The notes: generated from the sequence alone by a model not told the origin. A stretch of DNA of 64,000 nucleotides from Balneola sp. (GCA_017640785.1 JAEPPZ010000008.1:62001-126000), one strand, 5' to 3'. Positions 17,952 to 28,425 are shown, numbered from the stretch's first letter. Translations and numbers: made by a program.

Positions 17952-17987
17952 AAAAAAGCCCGCCTTGAAAAAATCAAAGCAGGCTTT
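17952..17987 (-). terminator. Terminator for the dnaA-to-TPR operon
   Basis: On the minus strand a GC-rich stem (AAAGCCTGCTTTGA with TCAAGGCGGGCTTT, two mismatches) is followed by TTTTTT. It lies about 140 bases downstream of the last gene of the operon. Confidence 0.75.
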
Positions 17988-18089
17988 AACGCTCAATGCT
18001 ATTTTGTGAACAGCACTTCAGGCGTAGGCGAATCTCTTAATGTGATCTTAAGACGATTCAGTTACTCCTGAAGTTTAAAATCTAGATTC

Positions 18090-18116
18090 AATATTGAATA
18101 TTTATTATTCAATATT
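18090..18116. repeat. AT-rich 11-bp inverted repeat
   Basis: AATATTGAATA at 18090-18100 pairs with TATTCAATATT at 18106-18116, just 3' of the minus-strand TPR gene. A related AATATTCCTTG sequence ends the gap before the acylase gene near 3056. Confidence 0.6.
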
Positions 18117-18126
18117 CCTTGATTTC

Positions 18127-18672
18127 TTACTCTTCTTCGAGCTGTCTGCGTGCGTAATCATTCTCAGGGTCGATCTTAAGCGCCTGCTCGTAGTAAGTAG
18201 CTGCTTTATCGGCTTGACCTCCGCGCTTGATCATATCTCCCATTAGGATCCAATTCTCGGGGTCTTGCGGAGATTTTTTAATGCGGTCAATGGTATAGGG
18301 AATAGCTTCCGCTCCACGTTCTGTCATCAACATCAACATTACTTTGCTTCGGTGAGCACCTGCAAAGTCATCAAGTTCAATTGCTTTATCAAAATCTTCT
18401 TCGGCTTCCTTCAACTCTTCTTTGTTCATGCGAATATTTCCCCGCAAATTAAAATAAGCAGCCTGCTCATTATCCAATTCGATCGCTTTGTCAATGTTCT
18501 TTAAACTCATATCAAATTGTTCCAGCTGTTGAAATATCAGCGCCTCCAGATAATAAGCTTCGTGAGAGTCTTCATTTTCTTTTTGAAGCTCCCGAGCTAT
18601 ATCTAAAGCATGATCAATATCTTTATCCTTGAGTAGTTCGAAACCGTGATTTAATTTCTCTTCGAAATTCAT
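18127..18672 (-). CDS. Tetratricopeptide repeat protein
   Basis: 181 residues made up almost entirely of TPR helix pairs: EAYYLEALIFQQLEQFDMSLKNIDKAIELDN, AAYFNLRGNIRMNKEELKEAEEDFDKAIELDD, and ENWILMGDMIKRGGQADKAATYYEQALKIDP, at roughly 35-175. It has no signal peptide, so it is probably a cytoplasmic scaffold. It is the last gene of a tight minus-strand run that starts with dnaA; the gap to the preceding gene is four bases. Confidence 0.88.
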   Translation of the reverse strand: MNFEEKLNHGFELLKDKDIDHALDIARELQKENEDSHEAYYLEALIFQQLEQFDMSLKNIDKAIELDNEQAAYFNLRGNIRMNKEELKEAEEDFDKAIELDDFAGAHRSKVMLMLMTERGAEAIPYTIDRIKKSPQDPENWILMGDMIKRGGQADKAATYYEQALKIDPENDYARRQLEEE

Positions 18673-18676
18673 GGGT

Positions 18677-18886
18677 CTAGTTTTCTTTATTGGTTATATC
18701 TTCGTAGTCAGCGTCTTCAATCTGGTCGATATTTTTTCTCTTGTTATTGCTCCCGGTCGACCGCGTGTTTCCAAATCCCTGAAACGGATTGAATTGACTA
18801 TTTTTCTTCTTGGAAGGTAAGAACATTCTGTTCACGTATCTTAAAAAAAGTATAAAACCTATAATTAGTAAAAGCTTCCAAAGCAT
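18677..18886 (-). CDS. Small single-span membrane protein (DUF4834-like)
   Basis: 69 residues with one N-terminal transmembrane helix (about 2-18), then a basic and polar tail ending in the acidic IEDADYEDI. This architecture matches the DUF4834 family of Bacteroidota-type bacteria, whose function is unknown. It lies two bases after the deoxynucleoside kinase gene and four before the TPR gene, in the dnaA operon. Confidence 0.72.
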   Translation of the reverse strand: MLWKLLLIIGFILFLRYVNRMFLPSKKKNSQFNPFQGFGNTRSTGSNNKRKNIDQIEDADYEDITNKEN

Positions 18887-18888
18887 AG

Positions 18889-19530
18889 TTACGGTGCTAT
18901 ATGAATATGAGTTTTTGAATGTAAAGGCATTTCGAATATTTGCTGTTCTATATAATTCAAATGCTCTTCATTATTAACAAAATCAATTTCCGACGCGTTT
19001 ATTGTGATCAAAGGAGATCTGTTGTAGTGATAGAAAAAATGGTTGTAGGCGTCGTTCAGTTCCTTTAAATAATCTCTGGTAATATGTTGTTCGTAATCCC
19101 TTCCCCGCCTGTCAATATTATCCATCAACCGATCTACCGACGATTGTATAAAAATAATCAAATCAGGCTGAGGTGCAATTCCCTGCATGATGTTAAAAAT
19201 ATTGTCGTACAATGCCATTTCATCCTGATCCAGATTCAACCGAGCAAAAATTCTATCCTTATCAAAAATATAATCTGAGATCGTTACCTGACTAAACAGA
19301 TCCTGACTCATCATGTTCTGTTGCTGCTTAAATCTGCTCGCTAAGAAAGCCAACTGTGTTTGAAATGCATACCGCTCTCTGTCTTCATAAAATTTTGGCA
19401 GAAACGGATTGTCTTCAAATTCCTCCAGTACAATTCTGGCGTTTTTCCGTTCAGCCAGCAAATGTGCCAGCGATGTTTTCCCGGCTCCGATAACACCTTC
19501 AATAGCAATAAAATCAAAATGGTTCGACAT
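18889..19530 (-). CDS. Deoxynucleoside kinase
   Basis: Phosphorylates deoxyadenosine, deoxyguanosine or deoxycytidine for nucleotide salvage. The P-loop GVIGAGKTS lies at 13-21, followed by the substrate-binding FEDNPFLPKFYEDRERYAFQTQ and the DRRGRDYEQ-type lid region. The 213-residue length is normal for the bacterial dNK family. It lies directly after folK with no gap, a pairing that is common in this phylum. Base specificity cannot be read from sequence. Confidence 0.92.
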   Translation of the reverse strand: MSNHFDFIAIEGVIGAGKTSLAHLLAERKNARIVLEEFEDNPFLPKFYEDRERYAFQTQLAFLASRFKQQQNMMSQDLFSQVTISDYIFDKDRIFARLNLDQDEMALYDNIFNIMQGIAPQPDLIIFIQSSVDRLMDNIDRRGRDYEQHITRDYLKELNDAYNHFFYHYNRSPLITINASEIDFVNNEEHLNYIEQQIFEMPLHSKTHIHIAP

Positions 19531-20019
19531 CTACCAGGCTAACTTTGTTTTTTCTATTCTGATTTCAGGAGCTTTTTTTATTATCTCCTCTATGGCTTGA
19601 GCATTTTCTACATCCTTCCAATCCGGAAAAATTTCCTTTAAAGGCAACAGAACGAACATTCTGTATTTATACTCTGCATGGGGAATAATAAGGGTATCTG
19701 TTTCAAGCACCAAGTTATCATATGCAATTATATCAAGATCTATGGTTCTTGATGTCCATTTTGGATAACGGGATGGTCTGCCCTGTTTTTTCTCTTGTTT
19801 TTTGAGCTCATTGAACAACTGAGATGGGCTTAGATCGGTATCAATCTTAATGACTGCATTCAGAAAATCATCCTCACTTGGACCAACCGGTTCAGACTTA
19901 TAGATAGATGAATAAAGAATTTCTGAACTGCTGATCTGTTTTAAAAACTCTTTTGCATCTATCAGTTGTTGATGAGGATCATTCAGATTTGAACCTAGAG
20001 CTATTACTACCTGGGCCAT
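19531..20019 (-). CDS. folK: 2-amino-4-hydroxy-6-hydroxymethyldihydropteridine diphosphokinase
   Basis: Transfers pyrophosphate from ATP to the pterin in folate synthesis. The family opening ALGSNLNDP, the central SEPVGPSEDDFLNAV stretch, the GRPSRYPKWTSRTIDLDIIAYD block with its DLD magnesium-binding residues, and the IPHAEYKYRMFVLLPL segment are all present. Its start overlaps the end of folB by 13 bases, so the two are translationally coupled. Confidence 0.95.
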   Translation of the reverse strand: MAQVVIALGSNLNDPHQQLIDAKEFLKQISSSEILYSSIYKSEPVGPSEDDFLNAVIKIDTDLSPSQLFNELKKQEKKQGRPSRYPKWTSRTIDLDIIAYDNLVLETDTLIIPHAEYKYRMFVLLPLKEIFPDWKDVENAQAIEEIIKKAPEIRIEKTKLAW

Positions 20020-20363
20020 TGCATTGTGACTTCAGAGTATTCAGTTTCTCCCTCCATGGGCGGATTGAGTTTCCTTACTTTCACTTCCAGATCAATCAGA
20101 TCGAACTCTTTAAAAAGCTTTGTCCCAATTTTCAGTGTCAATGTCTCAATCAAATTGAGCGAGTGACTCTCCATGATCTCTTCCACCATCAATCGAACTT
20201 TTGCATAATCGATAGTATGATCCAGGTTATCTGTTTCACCGGCTTTTTGAAGTGAAAGACCAAAGGCTAAGTCGACTTCAAAAATATTTCCTATGATCTT
20301 TTCTTGCTCAAAAACACCGTGAAGCCCATGAAATTTCAGCCCTTTTATAACGAGCTTATCCAT
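20007..20363 (-). CDS. folB: Dihydroneopterin aldolase
   Basis: 118 residues of the FolB/FolX tunnel fold. The N-terminal KGLKFHGLHGVFEQEKIIGN matches the family, and the pterin-anchoring glutamate is in the LNLIETLTLKIG segment. It precedes folK, the next enzyme of the pathway, and begins three bases after the dnaA stop codon. Confidence 0.93.
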   Translation of the reverse strand: MDKLVIKGLKFHGLHGVFEQEKIIGNIFEVDLAFGLSLQKAGETDNLDHTIDYAKVRLMVEEIMESHSLNLIETLTLKIGTKLFKEFDLIDLEVKVRKLNPPMEGETEYSEVTMQWPR

Positions 20364-20366
20364 AGC

Positions 20367-21809
20367 TTAAAGACTTGCTACTTCAATGCGTTGCTGCAAT
20401 TCATCAAGCATCTTTTTATGCTTATGGCTGGTTGTAACCCTTTCTTCTACCGTTGAAATGGCATGAATTACTGTTGAGTGATCTCTTCCTCCAAAATGAA
20501 GTCCAATTGTTTTCAAGCTTGACTTAGTGTATTTCTTAGAAAAATACATTGCAATCTGGCGAGCTTCAACGATCTCTTGCTTTCTGGTTTTTTCACGAAC
20601 TTTGTTAGTATCAATGCCGAAATAATCACACACATAATTCTGTATAGATTCAATGGAGATCTGAGTGTTTGACTCTTTCACCATGTCTTTCAAAACTCTT
20701 TTCGCCATGGCAAGGTCGATATCATCAATATTCTGAAGAGAAGCGTGTGCGAGTAATTTTATGATTGCTCCTTCCAGATCTCTAACATTCGACTTGAAGT
20801 TATGAGCAATAAATTCGATGATCTCGGAATCAATCTCTATTCCGTTATCCTGCGCTTTACGTTCCAAAATCGCGTATCTGGTCTCATATTCGGGCATTTG
20901 TAAGTCAGCACTTAGTCCCCATCCGAATCTAGAGATCAATCTTTCCTCAATATCCGGGACATCTTTTGGAGCTCTGTCACTGCTTAAAATAATTTGCTTC
21001 CCATCCTGATGAAGAGCATTAAAGATATGAAAGAACTCTTCCTGAGTTTTTTCTTTACCGCTAAAAAACTGAATGTCATCAACTATAAGTACATCAATAT
21101 TTCTGTAGAACATTGAAAATTCACTTGCTCTGTTATTTCGGATCGCGTGAACAAATTCATTAGTAAATGATTCTGAAGAGATATAGAGCACAGACTTTTC
21201 ATCACCGAACTTCTGCTTGATCTTGTTCCCGATGCTTTGGGCCAAATGAGTTTTACCCAATCCTGTAGGCCCATAGATAAAGAGAGGGTTGAATGAATTG
21301 CTACCCGGGTTATCAGCTATTGCCATTGCCGCAGAACGCGCCAAACGGTTACAATCACCTTCAATAAATCGGTCAAAAACGTAAGAGCTGTTTAAGTTCG
21401 AGTCTACTTTGGTTTTTTTGATCCCCGGAATCACAAACGGATTCTCTATTCTTTCCGGATAATAATCTTTATACCCGCCATTCATTTCCTGAGGTTCAAC
21501 CGGTCCCATTGGTCGTTGCGGAAGGCGTATAGATCTGTTGTGTTCAAAGTGCTCGGATTTCTCCATTACAATAGAATATTCCAACTTGCCTTCAGGCCCT
21601 AAAACTTTTGCGAGCGTGGATCGGAGCATTGAGTAGTAATGTTCTTCAAGCCATTCATACCAAAACTGACTTGGAACCTGAATTGTCAATGTGTTATCTG
21701 CGAGTGAAATTGGTTTGATTGGCTCAAACCAAGACTTAAATTTCTGATAGCTTATGTTGTCCTTAATAATGTCTAAGCACTCGTTCCATGCTTCCTCAGC
21801 AGATATCAT
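20367..21809 (-). CDS. dnaA: Chromosomal replication initiator protein DnaA
   Basis: Domain I (about 1-80) carries the WFEPIKPISL segment. Domain III has Walker A GPTGLGKTH, Walker B VLIVDDIQFF and the sensor RLISRFGWGLS. Domain IV ends with the DnaA-box-binding signature GGRDHSTVIHAI. The ATG at 21809 (480 residues) fits the family, but an in-frame TTG two codons upstream (21815) lies eight bases after AGGAG, so it may be the real start. It heads a minus-strand operon with folB, folK and a deoxynucleoside kinase, and the candidate origin lies directly upstream. Confidence 0.97.
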   Translation of the reverse strand: MISAEEAWNECLDIIKDNISYQKFKSWFEPIKPISLADNTLTIQVPSQFWYEWLEEHYYSMLRSTLAKVLGPEGKLEYSIVMEKSEHFEHNRSIRLPQRPMGPVEPQEMNGGYKDYYPERIENPFVIPGIKKTKVDSNLNSSYVFDRFIEGDCNRLARSAAMAIADNPGSNSFNPLFIYGPTGLGKTHLAQSIGNKIKQKFGDEKSVLYISSESFTNEFVHAIRNNRASEFSMFYRNIDVLIVDDIQFFSGKEKTQEEFFHIFNALHQDGKQIILSSDRAPKDVPDIEERLISRFGWGLSADLQMPEYETRYAILERKAQDNGIEIDSEIIEFIAHNFKSNVRDLEGAIIKLLAHASLQNIDDIDLAMAKRVLKDMVKESNTQISIESIQNYVCDYFGIDTNKVREKTRKQEIVEARQIAMYFSKKYTKSSLKTIGLHFGGRDHSTVIHAISTVEERVTTSHKHKKMLDELQQRIEVASL

Positions 21810-21860
21810 CCTCAATTCTAAAACTCCTAAAAAATTTTTGCCTTTCAACCCTAAATGCAA

Positions 21861-22140
21861 GGCTAGTTATCCACAGCTAAATTTTGCTGATTTGTTTAAA
21901 TCTTGAATTGAAAATGAAGAATTATTTACCTCAAGTCAAACGCAATAGATGCTATTTTTTAAAAGTTATCCACAATCACAAAAAGACATTAAACTGCTGC
22001 GCTCCAATAACTTAAAAAAAATATCCTAGATCCTTAACTTTTAACTTGACATGGCATAACATTACCGTAACAAAGAACTACCCCTTCTTTTACCGAAAGG
22101 AATTTAAATAAAATTATTTTTCCACAAGTTTTCCACATTT
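21861..22140. other. Candidate chromosomal origin (oriC) with DnaA boxes
   Basis: The 368-base gap between dnaA and prmC contains two perfect TTATCCACA boxes (21867-21875 and 21966-21974) and two TTTTCCACA variants (22118-22126 and 22129-22137), all on the plus strand, in very AT-rich sequence. The region also has poly-A/T tracts at about 21951-21964 and 22013-22023 that could serve as an unwinding element. There is no coding potential. The boxes may instead serve dnaA autoregulation. Confidence 0.65.
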
Positions 22141-22177
22141 TAAATGCAACTCAGAAAAAAGCGCTTTCATTAATTTT

Positions 22178-23041
22178 TCAGGGTCTCCGGGCAACAACAA
22201 AACGATCCTTTTTATCCAGATCCTGAACTGTTCTTGCATTCCAGTTTTGAGCGATGAAAATATCTAATACTTCTTCCGAATAGTCTTCGTGAACTTCAAG
22301 ATAAATAACCCCATTTTTTTTAAGGTTTTTTGCGCAAAAATTCTCGATCGAGCTAAACATTTCTAGTGTGCTTTTACAGAATAAAGCGAGGTGGGGCTCG
22401 AAGTTTTTCACTTCCTTATCCAAGCCATTTTTTTCTTCTTGAAGAATGTATGGCGGGTTTGAAATAATTATATCGAATTTACTTTCTGCTAAGGGTAGAT
22501 TCGTATCAAACAGATCATGTTTTACAAAACGCACATCAACTTCATTTCTTGAAGCATTCTCTTTAGCCAAAGAGAGTGCTCCTTCTGAAATATCTATTCC
22601 AAAAACATCCCAGGATTTAAATTCTTTTTTTAATGAAATGGGTATACAGCCTGATCCTGTTCCAATATCCAAAACTGAAATATTTTCTGCGCTCTTATTT
22701 TCTTCACAAATAAGTTGTACGAGTTGTTCAGTTTCTTGTCTGGGTATAAGTACTTCCGAATTTACTTTTAGAATGGAATTATAGAACTCTGCCTCTCCTG
22801 TGATATACTGTAGCGGCTCGTGACCGGCCCTTCTTTTCACAAGAGGTCGTAATTCGGCCAATTCATCTGACGTAAGGGGACGATCATATTTTAAGTAAAG
22901 ATCTAGCCGCTTTATGTCTAAAACATAAGCAAGTAACCATTCAATGCTTAAACGAGACGATTTTACACCCTTCTCATCAAAATAAGAAGTAGCCCACTCA
23001 AGCATGGAAAGTACAGTCCACTCATTACGAGTGTTAGGCAT
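22178..23041 (-). CDS. prmC: Release factor N5-glutamine methyltransferase
   Basis: Methylates the GGQ glutamine of RF1 and RF2. The SAM motif I LDIGTGSGCIPISL and the catalytic NPPY motif in IIISNPPYIL are present, preceded by the family's N-terminal helical domain with PLQYITGEAEFY. Its ATG overlaps the stop codon of the preceding gene by one base (TAATG), so translation is coupled. 287 residues is the usual length. Confidence 0.95.
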   Translation of the reverse strand: MPNTRNEWTVLSMLEWATSYFDEKGVKSSRLSIEWLLAYVLDIKRLDLYLKYDRPLTSDELAELRPLVKRRAGHEPLQYITGEAEFYNSILKVNSEVLIPRQETEQLVQLICEENKSAENISVLDIGTGSGCIPISLKKEFKSWDVFGIDISEGALSLAKENASRNEVDVRFVKHDLFDTNLPLAESKFDIIISNPPYILQEEKNGLDKEVKNFEPHLALFCKSTLEMFSSIENFCAKNLKKNGVIYLEVHEDYSEEVLDIFIAQNWNARTVQDLDKKDRFVVARRP

Positions 23042-23439
23042 TAGTCTTCTTCTCTATCGTCCGAGGGAACATCAGAGATTTGCTCTTCCTGAACCGTTAG
23101 GCCGAAACGTTTTCCAAAATCCAGAATAAAGTCGATTACATTAGACTCTACATTTCTTTCTTCAGAAAGAGAACTTCCTCTAAAACCCATTCTTCCACCG
23201 GTTTTTTTGAGAACGATCTTGTTATGATCCGGAGTATTTTCAAAAATACAAGTTAAAGTTACACTGGAATTTATCTGCTTTTCATACTCCTCATACACAG
23301 CAACATAAAGTTTGTCTTTATCTCCTTCTTTGCTGTGCTCATAAATAAATTTTGGTGCATATTCTTTAAACATCTTATCAGACATTCTGCGCAAGGTAGC
23401 AGCCGGACCAAAAACCAGAAACGTGGTATGTGAATTCAT
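23041..23439 (-). CDS. Conserved hypothetical protein upstream of prmC
   Basis: 132 residues, soluble, no signal peptide; I do not recognise the family. The middle has the compact stretch KKTGGRMGFRGSSLSEERNVE and the C-terminus is acidic. Coupling to prmC by a one-base overlap indicates a real gene. No function is proposed. Confidence 0.7.
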   Translation of the reverse strand: MNSHTTFLVFGPAATLRRMSDKMFKEYAPKFIYEHSKEGDKDKLYVAVYEEYEKQINSSVTLTCIFENTPDHNKIVLKKTGGRMGFRGSSLSEERNVESNVIDFILDFGKRFGLTVQEEQISDVPSDDREED

Positions 23440-23565
23440 ACTCAGTATTTATTTCGTATTAAATTTTGGCTGAAAATAACATGTTATTAACTTAAGGCAA
23501 TAAGAAAATCAGTTATTTTTCGTTGAATTTATGTTACCTTTCTTTTCAAGCAACAATTTACTGAT

Positions 23566-24375
23566 ATGAAAAAACTATTTTTATTGAGCTTAGCAGCGAT
23601 TACGTTAATTTGCACAACAAATTTGTTCGCGCAGTTTGGAGAGCCGGAAGTACGAAAAAAAGAAGTACCAAAGAATTTATATGATGAAGGATACAAATCG
23701 GGCTTCGGATTTATATTTGGCGCTAATGACTTTGGTTTTGGTGTTGGGGGTCAATATCGAAAAGTGATCACCAGATATACTGAAGCTCATGTAACTTTTA
23801 GAATTAACGGTATTAAAGATCCCAGAGAGCAGACTTTTATCGATTATTTCTTTGGAACGAAAACTGTTCCTGACAAATATCAACGTGTAATTTCTTTTCC
23901 TTTATCCATAGGCCTCAAAAAAAGATTTTTTGCTCAAGAGGTTTCAGATAATTTTAGATTTTTTGGCAGTGTGAGCGGAGGACCGGTGATGGCTTTTTCA
24001 TATCCGTATTTCAATGATCAGAATAATAATGGGTTCAGAGAAAACGACCCGCAACTGTACCAAAGCTTTGAACGCACAAATGATATCTTTACAGGATGGA
24101 AAGACGGTGACTGGCATTTGGGAGCTACAGGAAGTGCTGAAATCGGTATAGACTTCAATAGTAACTTCTCCCGATTACAAAGCATGACGTTCGGCTATAA
24201 CTTCTACTACTTTGCGAATGGATTGCAGATTTTAGAACCATCAAAACCATTGACGGATCAGAATAATTTTCCGCGTTACCAAGGTGGCCAACTCCAAACA
24301 ACCACAAGCTATGAGCCGAAGAGTTATTATGGCTCAGCTCAAATAAGCTTTGTTTTTGGTTGGATGTGGGATTAA
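23566..24375 (+). CDS. Exported beta-barrel-like outer membrane protein
   Basis: 269 residues with a signal peptide ending near TNLFAQ. The mature protein has alternating hydrophobic and polar strands rich in Gly, Phe and Tyr (SGFGFIFGANDFGFGVGGQYRK, FGYNFYYFANGLQI) and ends in SAQISFVFGWMWD, with the aromatic C-terminal strand typical of outer membrane barrels. No specific transporter or receptor family can be named. Its last four bases overlap the convergent HAD gene. Confidence 0.7.
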   Translation: MKKLFLLSLAAITLICTTNLFAQFGEPEVRKKEVPKNLYDEGYKSGFGFIFGANDFGFGVGGQYRKVITRYTEAHVTFRINGIKDPREQTFIDYFFGTKTVPDKYQRVISFPLSIGLKKRFFAQEVSDNFRFFGSVSGGPVMAFSYPYFNDQNNNGFRENDPQLYQSFERTNDIFTGWKDGDWHLGATGSAEIGIDFNSNFSRLQSMTFGYNFYYFANGLQILEPSKPLTDQNNFPRYQGGQLQTTTSYEPKSYYGSAQISFVFGWMWD

Positions 24376-25067
24376 GCCTGCGTTAGCTTCTTAAACCATT
24401 CTTCCGGATTTGATAAATCTGATATTATCACATTTGGATTGAATGGTTCCAACTCCTCTTTACTGAATCTGCCTGTTGTAACCGCTACGCATTTCATATT
24501 CGCATAATTCGCACATTCTACGTCGCGGGGAGTATCTCCGATTATTACAAACCTTGATGGGTCTGGATTTATATTAAGATTCTTTTCAACTTCCTTAAGC
24601 GCTATTAACGGTAGCTGATTTCTATCTTTATCAAACTCACCAAAGGCCCCAAATTTAAAGTCATATTCAATTCCGGCAACTTTCAACTTTGCTTGTGCAG
24701 CACTTGGGTAATTTCCTGTTAACAACCCAACATATGCTCCCATTTTGTCAAAGTAAGAAATTGCTTCATCGATATGAGAGTGACGGATCACATGTCCCGA
24801 ATTCATTTCTGAATCTGTTCTCAATAAATATTCTGATTTTAGCTTTTGATATAACTCTTCATCGAAATCATGATTTAATAAGAAAGAGGTCAAAATATCA
24901 TGATCTGTTCTTCCGGAGAAACCCTCCTTTTCCATATCCGGATAATCAATTCCCAAATCGTCTAAAATACTTCGGATCAAGGGTCGGTTAAATTTCCGGT
25001 CTACCGTTAATAATGTGCCGTCAATATCAAAAAGTATTACCCAGGGGTGTTGTTTTTCTTCGGTCAA
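24372..25067 (-). CDS. HAD-superfamily hydrolase, phosphoglycolate-phosphatase-like
   Basis: Motif I is LFDIDGTLL (about residues 12-20, nucleophile and acid Asp), motif II is in GLLTGNYPSAAQ, and motif IV is VIIGDTPRDVECA. A helical cap lies between motifs I and II, as in Gph/beta-phosphoglucomutase-type subfamily I enzymes. The substrate is probably a small phosphate ester, but it is unknown. The gene converges with the upstream barrel gene and overlaps it by four bases. Confidence 0.85.
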   Translation of the reverse strand: MTEEKQHPWVILFDIDGTLLTVDRKFNRPLIRSILDDLGIDYPDMEKEGFSGRTDHDILTSFLLNHDFDEELYQKLKSEYLLRTDSEMNSGHVIRHSHIDEAISYFDKMGAYVGLLTGNYPSAAQAKLKVAGIEYDFKFGAFGEFDKDRNQLPLIALKEVEKNLNINPDPSRFVIIGDTPRDVECANYANMKCVAVTTGRFSKEELEPFNPNVIISDLSNPEEWFKKLTQA

Positions 25068-25185
25068 AATATATCTGTTGTTATAAAAAAGTTAAGTTAT
25101 TAAAACCTTAGCAAAAGCGTTTTAAGAACATGTTAAATCGTAGTACCTTTAGGGACTAAAAAATTAATACAATTGGAGATCATAA

Positions 25186-26472
<1,287 letters not shown>

Positions 26473-26517
26473 TTTCAGTATCTAGAATCACTTAATTTTT
26501 TCAGATTTAATATACCT

Positions 26518-28425
26518 ATGCGTTATTTACTCTCTTTCTTTTTGTTGCTTTTTACAAGCTCCGTTTTCGCTCAAAACGACAGTATCTTTCCATCTGAAAC
26601 CGGTGAGACACTTATAAACAGCTTACAAGCTAATTATTCTGTAACTAACTCTCTAAGTTACAATGCTGCACGGGATGCGATGTATGGAAGTATTGATAAT
26701 AAGAATGGCCAATTGACTGGTGTATATACCGGATTTACAATTACTGCAAGTACAAGAAGTGATGCTTTCAGTAAAGGAATTAATGCGGAACATACCTGGC
26801 CACAGGGTAAATTTGATAGCGACCTTCCGATGAGAAGCGATATTCATCACCTTTTCCCAACCAGAATTGAAGCCAATAGCGCACGTGGCAGTTTACCATT
26901 TGGAGAAAGCCCTGATAATCAAACCACTAAATGGTTTCGAAATTCATCAGAGTTAACTTCTACTCCTACTTCCAATATTGACGAATTCAGCGAATTATTA
27001 AGTGGTTCCCTTTTTGAGGTAAGAGAAGATCACAAAGGAAATACCGCACGGGCAATCTTCTATTTCTGGACTATTTACCAGGATAGAAATAATGTAGCTG
27101 ATGATGCATCTTTTTTTAACGGAATGAAAGATGTTCTTCTTGCATGGCACGATCTTGACCCTGTGGATCAGGCAGAAGTTGACAGAAGTCTTGGAGCCGA
27201 ATCCGCTCAAGGTAACCGCAATCCATTTGTTCATGATACCACATTGGTAAGAAGAGCTTATTTTGGCGGAAACGGTAATCCTAACCCAACGATAGCAAAT
27301 CCTTTAAGCGGCGAGATTGTAAACATACAGAGTGAAGTCTTTACGGTTAACTACGACGATAACGGTCAACAAAAAACTGCTAACTTCAACTTTGATTCAG
27401 GACTGGTTACCGAAGATCCTGATGGCGAAACTTTTGTATTCACAGATTATGAAAGCATAGCTGAAGCCACTATTGATTGGACGGAAGATCAATCTTCCCA
27501 AACAGGAAGAAGAGCGACCAAAGTTACAGCGTTGGATTTTGGAGATTCACCTGTTGACACCGTAATTGGTTCCGGATCATCTTCCAGCCTGATACTCACC
27601 GGTGTTTTTGATGGAACTTTAACCGGAGGGACTCCAAAAGGTGTTGAACTATTTGCAATCGAAAATATTGAAGATCTTGGCTTTTATGGAATTGGCTCTG
27701 CAAATAACGGCGGGGGAAGTGATGGGGTTGAGATCACTCTTTCAGGCTCTGTTTCAAAAGGAGAGTTTGTATATGTAGCCACAGAAGAAACCAACTTTAA
27801 TACTTGGTTTGGCTTTAATCCTGACTTGACCGACGATATGGCTGTTGCAATAAATGGTGATGATGCCATTGAATTATTCTTTGACTCAACTAAAGCCTTT
27901 ACCGGAAACGAATTTGTAGTAGATATTTTTGGAGAAATTGACGGTGATGCGACATCCTGGTCTTACTCAAATGGATGGGCTTATCGAAATAGTTTTACAG
28001 GTCCGGATGGTAACACTTTTGTTGAAGGCAACTGGACTTTTTCAGGAGACAACGCATACAATGGTGCTTCATCTAATGCTAATGCAGACAACCCTATGCC
28101 GGTTGGCAGTTTTGAACCTGAAAATATGACCTCTAATGAAGACCACATTTCGGATGTTCCAAACACTATTATTTTAGACCAGAACTACCCGAATCCCTTT
28201 AACCCAAGCACAACTATCAGCTACCAGCTGGATAGCCCGCAAGCAGTTACTCTAACGGTTTATGATCAACTTGGAAGAAAAGTATCAGTACTTTCAAACG
28301 GGCGTATGTCAAGCGGTAAACACTGGGTAACTTTTGATGCTTCAGACCTGAGTTCCGGACTTTATTTTTATCGTCTCAGAACTGAGTCTTCTGTACTGAC
28401 TAGAAAAATGCTTTTGATCAAATAG
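26518..28425 (+). CDS. Secreted endonuclease I-family nuclease with lamin-tail-like region and type IX sorting domain
   Basis: A 635-residue multidomain secreted protein. A signal peptide ends at SVFAQ. At about 20-250 it has an EndA/BsnA-type His-Me finger nuclease with the motif NAEHTWPQ and RSDIHHLFPTRIEANSARGSLPFGE. The middle (about 350-530) has a lamin-tail-like beta fold (GVELFAIENIEDLGFYGIGSA). The last 85 residues are a type IX secretion sorting domain with NYPNPFNPSTTISYQL, LGRKV and a final RKMLLIK. It probably degrades extracellular DNA or RNA for nutrient phosphate or nitrogen. Confidence 0.9.
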   Translation: MRYLLSFFLLLFTSSVFAQNDSIFPSETGETLINSLQANYSVTNSLSYNAARDAMYGSIDNKNGQLTGVYTGFTITASTRSDAFSKGINAEHTWPQGKFDSDLPMRSDIHHLFPTRIEANSARGSLPFGESPDNQTTKWFRNSSELTSTPTSNIDEFSELLSGSLFEVREDHKGNTARAIFYFWTIYQDRNNVADDASFFNGMKDVLLAWHDLDPVDQAEVDRSLGAESAQGNRNPFVHDTTLVRRAYFGGNGNPNPTIANPLSGEIVNIQSEVFTVNYDDNGQQKTANFNFDSGLVTEDPDGETFVFTDYESIAEATIDWTEDQSSQTGRRATKVTALDFGDSPVDTVIGSGSSSSLILTGVFDGTLTGGTPKGVELFAIENIEDLGFYGIGSANNGGGSDGVEITLSGSVSKGEFVYVATEETNFNTWFGFNPDLTDDMAVAINGDDAIELFFDSTKAFTGNEFVVDIFGEIDGDATSWSYSNGWAYRNSFTGPDGNTFVEGNWTFSGDNAYNGASSNANADNPMPVGSFEPENMTSNEDHISDVPNTIILDQNYPNPFNPSTTISYQLDSPQAVTLTVYDQLGRKVSVLSNGRMSSGKHWVTFDASDLSSGLYFYRLRTESSVLTRKMLLIK

